Positions 47,074 to 56,041 of a stretch of 64,000 bases of DNA are shown here, in pieces. Within the stretch, counting starts at the first letter, position 1. Each line of letters starts with the position of its first letter. This stretch comes from Leptodontidium sp. MPI-SDFR-AT-0119 (Eukaryota; Ascomycota; Leotiomycetes; Helotiales; Leptodontidiaceae), in assembly GCA_020726505.1 (NCBI GenBank), contig JAHLEZ010000012.1:1302001-1366000 (forward strand). Reading direction: 5' to 3'. The position numbers and the translations under genes are program-made. The notes beneath the pieces are model-generated. The model saw only the letters and a list, made by a program, of their open reading frames with translations, ran no database searches and was not told where the DNA came from.

Positions 47074-48518
47074 ATGATGGCAACAACGGTCAATGACGAC
47101 GATATCATGGAAAGGGGAGATGCCCAATTGGAATTTCCAATTGAGAAGATAGATGTGGAACGCGGAACTCTCAGATCTTCAAATGCTACAGCGATGGCTG
47201 CAACCAGCGAACCAGTCAAGTCCTATCCGGCTAGGGTACTTCGAAGATGTCGGAACATCAAGCCATTTCAACGTTCGTCATCTAAAATTAAAGTCCGAAC
47301 TACCATGATCCGATCTTGTGAGTGCCTCCACCACGGGTGAACTTGCGCACGCAGCGTCCTAATACTCTTTAGTGAATGACTGCCCCGAAGGCTATCCTCG
47401 CCTCGCAGCATTTCTCGATTCCAACGAAAATTTCATGCTCTATCGCCGCTTTGGCTTCTTACAAAGTAGACTCTTGTTATACAAGCAAGATGAACTGCGG
47501 GAGTTGGAAGCGCGCCTGGATCGGATAGACCAGTTAGACGCCAAGAGAGATGCGAGTTTGTTGTTGTCAAGGGCGAAGGACGATGCGTGTGGGTCGAGAA
47601 GAAAAATGTTGCTGCAGGAGATCGACGTGAAATTCAAGGACTACGGTAAGAGTTATTTAAAATATTTTCAAGTCTGTGATTTCCCTGCCCTTCATCCGGA
47701 TGTGTCTTTTCAGTGACTGGGACAAAGGCAAGAGCTTATGAAACCAGCGAGTCTCCTCGTCGTAGCAAGAGACCTGGCAAGTTTCAACCGACCTCCAGAT
47801 CGGGACTTCAGAAGCGTGAAGAGCTATTTCGACTCTCAGCTGCCACTTTGCAACATCGAAAGCTATATCTATAGGCACGAAGACATCATCGCACTAAAGC
47901 CAGGTAGAGAGAAAGCTTGGCTAGATACTTCAGTGGAAAAGATCCTGCAGAAATTAAACTCGAGAATCATCAGGGTGAGATAACACCCACTCGTCCATCT
48001 TATATGCACCATCACTGATAGATATCCCTTGAAGTATATATTCTCAACCCCAGTGAGTCTTAATATCCACCTCCAAGCACACGAAAAAAATCTAATTAGG
48101 GACATAGGATCTCCGCGCCAAAGCCGACGACCAGACACGGAACTTGATCTTGTATGAACGCACTCGGATTGAGCTCCTAGTCTCGACTATCAATCTAGGA
48201 TTCATTGTCGCCCTTCTAGTTCTTCCCGTCTACATTCTCTGGCAGCTGACAGCAAATGCTGAGCAAAAAGCACCCCCGACATCATTGATCATTGGGATCC
48301 TGGCGACTTTCACAGTTGCGTTTTCAGGGGCGCTATCTGCATTTACCAGGGCGAAGAGGCATGAGATTTTGGCTTCGTCTGCTGCGTAAGTTCATATTCT
48401 GCCCAGGAGATGGTACTTGAATTCTGGATCCTGACACAGGCGTAGGTATTGTGCTGTTTTGGTGGTTTTCATTGGGAATGTTAAACAATTGGGTCCGCAG
48501 AACGCTGCACCGTTCTAA
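47074..48518 (+). CDS. DUF6594 protein, intact copy 3
   Basis: The only undamaged DUF6594 gene here. Six exons, 47074-47317, 47373-47645, 47748-47974, 48035-48052 (18 nt), 48108-48385 and 48446-48518, give 370 aa with frame kept throughout. The order is: a charged N-terminus; the core block EGYPRLAAFL...NFMLYRRFGFLQSRLLLYKQDELRELEARLDR (helical, likely coiled coil, around residues 85-135); SVKSYFD and YIYRHEDIIALK; the microexon YIFSTP; then three C-terminal hydrophobic segments (INLGFIVALLVLPVYILW, IIGILATFTVAFSGALSAF, AYCAVLVVFIGN) with TRAKRHEI between the second and third. It is probably anchored in a membrane by the C-terminus. DUF6594 proteins are numerous in filamentous fungi and uncharacterised. 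Three damaged relatives are at 12.6, 17.2 and 54.5 kb. Confidence 0.85.
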
Positions 48519-49039
48519 GTCTCGCACCACGTAGGACTGGATGAGGGGAGCCACATGAAATATATAAAGAATTGTACTTTTTTGGCCTCGATTAAAAAAT
48601 TTCCGGAGATGAAGCTGCATTTGTCGAATTTTTCTAGCCCTGCTCAAGAGTCACAATCCTATTTTTGTCATCGTCTCAAGACCGTCATAGGCTAGCATGA
48701 AACAAACATCAAATCTTCCAATAACTCCATGGTCTTGACATCTCAGATGACAGCTAGGACCACATAGCTCAAAATCATTCGTCATGCCAACTAAGTCCTC
48801 AGATTTTGTGGTATTGCATCACCCCACCTGGGCCACCTCACAAGGCTCATATTCAATTGTCCGATCACCAAACATATGACAGAAGGATATTTCACAACGC
48901 AAAAAGCATTTTTGTTCTGAGATGCCGTGTCTATCAGAAATCCATGCACTCCATTCCGTCTCCTTCAGCTCGCGTCCGTCAAAACCCAAACCCCAGCAAT
49001 TCCCCCTCGTCAAAATCCCCAATCATGAAATCTGAGAGA
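48519..49039. other. Intergenic region
   Basis: No coding frame with support. It holds the 3' ends of two convergent genes. Confidence 0.4.
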
Positions 49040-49378
49040 TCATGTGCGACTGTACGAAAACTCATTTTGTCCATCTCCCTCATAGAAATACTCGCCATTT
49101 TTGTAGAGTACTGCCGGTTGCTCTGGTGTGACTTTTTCTTTATCATGCTTCAGCTGGAAGGAGCATTTCAGGTCAGGATTGTCTTTCAACTGATCTTCCT
49201 CTCTTGGTGGCCCAGCAATGTAAAGTGGCAACTTGAATTCGCCACCTGTGTTGAGATAGACGGCATCATCGATCTTAAATACACTCGCAGCAATGTTTCG
49301 TCGTTCTTCGTCTTTCGCTGGCTCGGCTTGGTACGCGGCTCCACCAGCTCCGGGACCAGTTGGCGTTGCATTCGACAT
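49040..49378 (-). CDS. Small protein, NP-x3-C-x-F / LY-x-NG family, copy B
   Basis: Frame of 112 aa from MSNATPTGPGAGG at 49378. The N-terminal third is Gly/Ala/Pro-rich, the rest charged and probably beta-rich. It contains NPDLKCSF and, further on, LYKNGEYFYEGD, the same signature as the small gene at 13570-13851 (NPNFHCHF ... LYSNGDCFSEDD). A good acceptor (gtagcag) just upstream suggests a 5' exon or an intron in the leader. No signal peptide or helix. It sits between DUF6594 copy 3 and the SH3-like gene, the same place as its partner in the first island. I do not recognise a named family. Confidence 0.5.
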   Translation of the reverse strand: MSNATPTGPGAGGAAYQAEPAKDEERRNIAASVFKIDDAVYLNTGGEFKLPLYIAGPPREEDQLKDNPDLKCSFQLKHDKEKVTPEQPAVLYKNGEYFYEGDGQNEFSYSRT

Positions 49379-51706
49379 TTGGACGGCTGCTACAGTAGAT
49401 ACAATGTTAGTCAAATCACAGAATCTCGAATGAAGCACGGTTGTACCCTTGCACGACCTTTGGGTGTGTGCTGATTACGAAGGCTTAGATGAGATTCCTG
49501 GCTTCGATGTGATGGTGAGTTGATTTTGCGGTGTCTTCAGAGATCTGGAGTTGCTTCTTGAGATTTGTGTTCTCGGTGCAGGATAGATGTCGAGACGATA
49601 GGCCATGTCCTTTTCTTATAGCATCTTGACAAGGCTTTGAAAAGAACGAGTCAGTTCCATGATGACTCCGGTAGATTCTAGAGTATGCTGAGATGATACA
49701 GAAACAACGAAATCCATCTCCTTCCCGTCAAGACTGGCAACAGCACAGTACCAAAAATAAGACAATGTGAAACACCATGACTACGAAACAAGAAAGACAT
49801 TCATTGTTGTACTTTTTGAAGGAGTCAAATGAATGTATCGGATATTCTGGCATGTTTTAGAAAGAGGTGATGATGGGTACGTGTTTTCGAGCATTTGCTT
49901 GCTTCAGCTTGGCGGTGCTGTTCATTGTTTGGACGTTGATCACTCAGATATCAAACAAGAGAAAGGCTCGATGATAATTCTAATCAATTCGTACAGATAG
50001 CTCTATATGACCAGGAATATCTGTATCTGAGCTACCAATTTCCAGTAGGTTCACCTTATACCGAGATGGGTCAAATGTCAACATCTCGCTTAACGAACGG
50101 AAATAATTAAAAATTGTAACAGAGTTCAGCAGCCGCTGCACCATGAGAAATCATAACAAGACAGAGTCATAGAATATAATTCGATACTGATCCTTGCTAG
50201 ACTTGATTTTCCAAATTAATTGTACCTTCATTTCCGGTAGTCACTTTTAGATTATGTTGTGTGACTAAGCACACCTGGTGGGAATGAGAGATCCATAAGG
50301 CCAATGCAATGATTATAAGGCAGTTGGCTGCCAAGAGAACAAGTCCAGACTTCGAGGGGGGTGTTTTAGGTCAGGTAACAATGGCAACGCATTTTCATTG
50401 CTATCAGACTTGATACGCACTAAATGGACGCACTTTTAACCCACAAATCTCTCCATCCTGCCTCACCTAACCTGGCGATGGCTACAATGGTCTTGCCGCG
50501 TCGGCTTTGGAAAAGGAGCAATCACGGTCATTCTTAATTTTTACTTTGACACTCCCGTTGCTCGAACTAATCGAGGTAATTGTGCCCATGCCCTCGCACT
50601 TATCGTCAGCATCAGCGGCGACCTGAACTTTTTGATTGACACGGAAATTCGAGTTGGAGGCCTGGAAAGGGGCAGCCTAGAACTTGTCTCCTCTATTAAC
50701 GATGCTTATTAAACATGGCTGGAGCTTCTTTATTTGTATCACAGCCAGGTGGCCTGAGGAGCAGCTAAACGACTGTCAGAACAGAACACTAACTACTTTT
50801 CGAGACCTTGTCTTTAGCAATGTTCGTGTTACTTTGGCTTGCCCCGTGTGTTTGGGTCCCATATTGTCGAGTCTATCAGAGAAACTTTTCGTGGGTTTGA
50901 GTTGCGTGATTACGTTTGCTTGAGTGCTGTAAGGCTCGGTTCGGTTGAAATGTTTATTTCTGAAAGTTTTCCTCTGGAAAGGTGGTCTTTGGTGAAGGTC
51001 TAGCGTTGCTACTGTAGAATAAGCAATAATTTGTCAAGAACAGAGTCTGGGTTAATACTCCAATCTCCCTGGAAGGGAGTCATGATATGGGACGATAGAA
51101 GATGATGGTCGAGGGGAATGAGTAGAGGGAGGTATAAGCGCCGACTCCTGAGTTCCTGTCATCACTGTGAGTTTCTACTCTTTATTTGTCATAGAGACAG
51201 CCCGTTTTATACAAGTAATATTGTTGCTCATGCTTCTCCTGAGGATAAAGTAGGTTCGATTCATGATTGCGCTTGATGGAAACATGTTGATGGTTGAATG
51301 ACAACCGAGTTTCAAATGGTGCTGACTTGGCTTCTACCCATTGGTACATCAGAGAAACTTCTAATATATATATATTGAAACGTATCATTAAATAGATTGT
51401 ATAGATAGACTATTTTGCGTGCTGGCTACCTGGATAGTTCTCCTGGAGTGATGCTAGGTCACGTGTTTTGTTTATCTAGGCACTTCTCATTGTGCTGTAC
51501 GTTCATACACATGCTTACCTAGATGTTTAGAAAGGAGGTACAAAGTTCCGTTACATAGAGCTAATCTAGTCATGGTGTATTCCGTGGTTATTTCCATTTT
51601 CTTTTGTCCGCTGTGCTAGGGCGGCTTAAAGCGTGCTCCTAGTCAAATGAACCATTCACGATGATGATTCCAAGACTAACTGCACCTTGCCCAGAACTCA
51701 GAGGAC

Positions 51707-51710
<4 letters not shown>

Positions 51711-51744
<34 letters not shown>
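51711..51744. repeat. 34-nt poly-T tract (poly-A on the minus strand)
   Basis: Thirty-four consecutive T. On the minus strand it is a poly-A following an open frame, as after reverse transcription of a polyadenylated RNA. Confidence 0.95.
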
Positions 51745-51745
<1 letters not shown>

Positions 51746-51996
51746 GCTCTAATTGAATAGCGTAGTGTTCTTTAAATGCCTCAATCGCTTTGGTGAGTGG
51801 TGACGCTAGCTTTTTGGACTTGTTCACTTGCCTTTGCTCTGCGGATCTGGCCTCGGCAAACTTCTGGGAACGATTCATATAAAAGATTTGACGTGGTTAT
51901 TGAAAATATGGTTTACGTCTAATTAGGTTTTTGCGGGATAACTTGGGATCTTTTTGGGATCTTAAGACAAGCTAAAAACAAATTACTCGCTGTAGC

Positions 51997-52024
51997 AAAA
52001 AAAAAAAAAAAAAAGGGGGGGGGG
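51997..52024. repeat. A18G10 compound homopolymer
   Basis: Eighteen A directly followed by ten G. Confidence 0.95.
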
Positions 52025-52942
52025 TCAATAGAAAACAGGTAGTATTCAATAGAAATTTGTTGAAGTAATCGTGAGTCCAATTCCGGTGTTTAGATTTAGC
52101 TGTCGCGCTCTCTAGACGAATTCTCGCTCAGTGAAAGTCAACGCCAAAAATCCGGTTCCTCGAAATCGTCTACCCCAACAATCGTTAGACAGATATCCGC
52201 TTTAAATATTCTGAAATCATCATTTGCTATACAGTAGATTATAATAGATTTTGGAGCTGGGCAATTTTACAACTGTTGTTCCCAACCAGCCGCATCGGTT
52301 AATTCGGTTCAGATGGAGGTCAAAGGCAACATGCCAAGGACTTTATAGACCAGAGCCAGATTTTGAACAGAGATTAGTTCTATGTGAGAACGCATATTGA
52401 ATCCTTTTCAAATTATATCCTGCTGCTGGTGATGAAACAACGAACATGATCTGCCCCCTACGGCATCATCTAGTATGTTTTGTATACGACCAGAAGATAC
52501 TCGAACAGCTGGCTCGGCTTTGAAAAGATTGCTGGCACAGAAAAATAGCATCAGCTTTAGCAATTGACTCATAGAATAATATGGCTGTGATATCAAGCGA
52601 TCTAGCCAGGTTACGAAGACAACGGAGCCTCCCCAATTTCTGCAAATCTCAACAGCGTTGTCGGGCAGATCATCGACGCACTCAGCCCAATACCCACCTT
52701 TCAAATCATCAATAAAACACCTTTAAAGAGTCGGAAATCCATCAGAACGCTTGTCGCTGATTCAATATCACTGATCGATGCACAGAGACCGCAACATGAG
52801 CAATTATGGAGGCAAAATTATGAGTGGCAAGTACTTTCTTCCTCAGAAACAGGTGTTGTGCCGACCAGGGTTGACTAGCTGCTGTGAAAAGAAAGTGCGG
52901 TTGTCTTCACCACCAAGAAAAGAGAAGTAAAACCACATTACT

Positions 52943-53484
52943 ATGTCGTCAGTAAAGCGCCGCATTAGCTATCATATTGACAGCAGCAAAGACGAAATCA
53001 TTTGGTGGGCGAGAATATCGCCTTGTATCTACGTGGGAAGTGGCATGGAAACGGGAAAATTTGTTGGCCTCAACGATGACACCGGAAAATATAACATCGA
53101 ACTGGAGGAATGTAAGGATGTCAGTTTGGTTGGTCAAACATATGCATTTCCTTAAGTTGGCCAAAACATACAGCTAGTGGGAAAGATTCTCGGGCAAAGG
53201 TTATCGGTAGCGCTGTGGAGAAAAACGAGGTTCGTTTACTGAGCAAATACTTCCAGCGATATCTGACGAGTGATTAGAAATACACCGAGAACTACCCGCA
53301 AGGTAAACAACTAATTGTGCTCAAGGAGAACGAATGGTATGCAACTGGCCGCATTTCCAAGGTTTTGAAGGCTGGAATACAATACCTGGTTAAAGTGAAG
53401 GATTGCACGGATGCGAAAATGAAGGGAAAAGAAATCAAAGTCGATGCCGATGATCTGCACCTTGGGCATGAAAAGCGATCTTGA
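52943..53484 (+). CDS. SH3/KOW-like small protein with internal duplication, copy B
   Basis: Predicted from three exons, 52943-53128, 53174-53206 and 53278-53484, giving 141 aa with frame kept; no exon is long, so the model needs RNA support. Two halves resemble each other: ETGKFVGLNDDTGKYNIELEEC followed by KDVSL and GKIL, and YATGRISKVLKAGIQYLVKV followed by KDCTDAKMKGKEI. Shared features are TG[KR], a turn with G, Y-x-[IV]-x-[LV], [EK][ED]C-x-D and a later GK. This is the pattern of a small SH3-like barrel repeated twice. The frame at 15730-15948 has one such unit. There is no signal peptide. Function unknown; nucleic-acid or peptide binding would be typical of the fold but is only a guess. 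Confidence 0.45.
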
Positions 53485-54513
53485 CTAGCATCACCGTTTA
53501 ATTTGACAGTATAATGTCGGAGATATTATAAGCTTCAATATCAACTGCGTTGCCTCATTTGTTAAAGTGTGGATTTTTTACACAGTGAAATTTACATTAC
53601 TTTTTCATTAATCTGTGTGCAGAAAAAGATGATCCCAGGGGTGCTTTGCCTAATGCGATGATCGATAAGTAAACTATTTGATTGCCGCCAGGGGAGCTTT
53701 TCAATGAGGCAATAAAATTCAGGCCAAACTCAGGGGTGAGAACATGGTTAAAGCCCTCTATCGTTGATTACTACACGTTGCGGATGTTACCAAAATTGAC
53801 ACGAAAAGTACACGCCTTGATCTGACAACGAATGATTGGAGGACTGGATTGAAAATAGCTTGCATTCATCATCGGCACCTGTTCTTTGCATATGTAATCA
53901 TTGATTACATGCACCAGTCTTGAATTTATGAATAATAACGTGGTTGCCCTTAGAGTTCTTCGTTCTAACTCTCTTATTCAGAGGCCACTGCATGGAGTGA
54001 TCAGAGCAAGGGTTGATGTGCATCATCGAAGAAACTATGTAGGTTGATTCCAGCTTTTTTGAACGAAAAAATGCGGGAAGAGTCTCAGATTTCAGAATAA
54101 CTAACAGATGAAGTCAACTGAAGTGACTGAACGCAGGAGTATAAATTCAGCAAATTCTTGTGGGTGCGTTGAAGCTTGCCCTAGACAACTTAGAAACTCT
54201 TGCCATATCTTTATTACTGACGAGTCCCCATTTACAATGCCATTAAGTTGACTTATCTCGCTAAGGTCAGGGTAGCACAACATATGGGAAAGCGAATTTT
54301 GAACTCATCCGTCCACTAAACTTGCCAAGCCTTATGTGTGACATGCACATTCCCGCCTAGTACGGCACACTGCCCAGTGAGGCGAGCGAGCTGTCGCGGT
54401 ACAGATGCCTAAGCCCCCAGGAAGGGCTCTTTTATCGTATAGATAGGTCGAGGGACGCAATGAAGCGTTGAGGGCCGGGTACGAAAACGGTAATGACATC
54501 CTAGAATGCAAAC
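53485..54513. other. Intergenic with a 19-bp near-palindrome
   Basis: No supported gene. A 9-bp perfect inverted repeat around a single T lies at 53892-53910 (ATGTAATCA, T, TGATTACAT). Confidence 0.4.
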
Positions 54514-56041
54514 ATGAAATCGTCAAGCAATCAAGATGACTTGATAGAGAGAAGTAGCATTATCGCCCCTCCAATCAAAGGCATCGAGATCGTAGAGGTA
54601 CTGAAACCCCCATTATCTGCCAAAGCATGGGCCATTCTCCGTTTTAAGATCCAGACTTACTCTCTAGAACTCCCCGGACAATGAAAATTCGAATAGCGTG
54701 GAGTACAATAAAGAGGAATCTCCTGATAGTATTGTTGAGGAGGCAACAGCACCGGAAGCGAAGCCCAGATCCTCTTGGTGCAACTTCAAACATCGCTCGC
54801 GGTTCGCGGGAAAGAGATATGAGCAGGCCGATGTCGCTAAGACTTCAATCACGAGGAAATGTCATTGAAATCTGCTGTTTGGCGTGACAGAAAGTAACTG
54901 ATATCTTCAATAGTTGAGGATCACCCTTCTGGATACCCACGCTTGGCAGCACTTCTATGTACGGACGACAATCTCATGCTATATCGTCGTTTCACATACT
55001 TGCAGTCTCGCTTGCTGCTCCACAAACAAGATGAGATTCGCGAGCTGAGAGGAAGCTTGATCGAATGGACAAGGCGGATGCTACGAAAGCCCCAGAAATA
55101 CTGAAGTCAAGGGAGTTGGATAATAAGAATGTAGGGAAGCGGCTAGAGCTATTGTCTGCTATTGAGACTAAATTTAACGAATACGGTACGTCTCACACAC
55201 CCTCAAAGGATTTCCGTGTTGACTGAGCAAAGCAACCCTCCTTACTAATGCTCGCTACATCACAAATTTCAATAATCCGAGGGATGAAGACTACCAGAGC
55301 GTGCGAACTTACTTCGACAAAGGAACTCCGTTGAGAGAGATGGAGAGTTACATCTACCACGATGAAGACATTCTGTCTCTAAAAGTAGAAATTGAAAATG
55401 CCTGGCTTGATGTGTGGCTTGATCAGAAGATTGAGGAACTTCTTGACAATTACGTCCTCCACACTAAATACAGCAGGGTATTGAGAGTAAGTTCACCGTC
55501 GAGAAAAACTGAAGATGCTACTGTGACTAAAATGATGAAAAGTTCATATTTCGCGACTCCTGTACGTTAGTGTGCCGAGGACAATTTAGTACGTATACGA
55601 CGCTGACCTTTAAAGGAATTTGTGAAGAAGACAAATCCAACAAAGACAGGAGTTATTCTGTACAGTCGAGGACGCCTGAACAAGTTCAAGATGACCATCA
55701 TTCTGGGGATGATCATGATTCACTTTGTCGTTCCAGTATACGTGCTGTGGTATATGGCAAGGTTGCCACAGACTAATTCATCCACAGCTGTCAGTGTCGC
55801 CATCTTGCTGATCTTTACCTGCACTCTCTCGCTGGTTTTATAGCAGTTGACGAGAGCAAAGAGGCACGAGATACTTGCCTCTGCTGCTGCGTAAGTTTAA
55901 GCGTGAATTGCAAAACCTCGATTCTGACACATAAGTAGATACTGCGCAGTACTGGTTGTATTCATTGGGAATGCAGGACAGCCCCCCGTAGCTCCATCAT
56001 CAGAGCAGCCTGCTCCTACGGGCCCGAAAGTTCCAATCTGA
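54514..56041 (+). pseudogene. DUF6594 gene copy 4, frameshifted with nonsense codon
   Basis: Recognisable over its whole length and collinear with the intact copy: N-terminal QDDLIERSS; an intron (gtactg...ctctag) to ENSPDNENS; EDHPSGYPRLAALL...LMLYRRFTYLQSRLLLHKQDEIREL; YQSVRTYFDKG and YIYHDEDILSL; a microexon; MTIILGMIMIHFVVPVYVLWYM; and the last exon AYCAVLVVFIGN, ending at 56041. Damage seen against copy 3: a 1-bp deletion near 55047 right after REL, a 1-bp excess in the microexon near 55530-55560 (19 nt instead of 18), and an in-frame TAG at 55841-55843 just before QLTRAKRHEI. The terminal tail is longer and Pro-rich (GQPPVAPSSEQPAPTGP). I call it a pseudogene. Confidence 0.75.

Larger units (their letters stand above)
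49379..52942. other. A/T-rich gene-poor stretch in accessory island 2
   Basis: About 3.5 kb with no convincing exon, tRNA or transposon. It carries two long homopolymer tracts listed separately. A minus-strand frame at about 51745-51878 (MNRSQKFAEARSAEQ) runs straight into the 34-T tract and may be the tail of a retroposed copy. Confidence 0.4.

Noticed and set aside
50684..50923. 79-codon plus-strand frame
   Set aside because: Isolated short frame in A/T-rich sequence with no motif.
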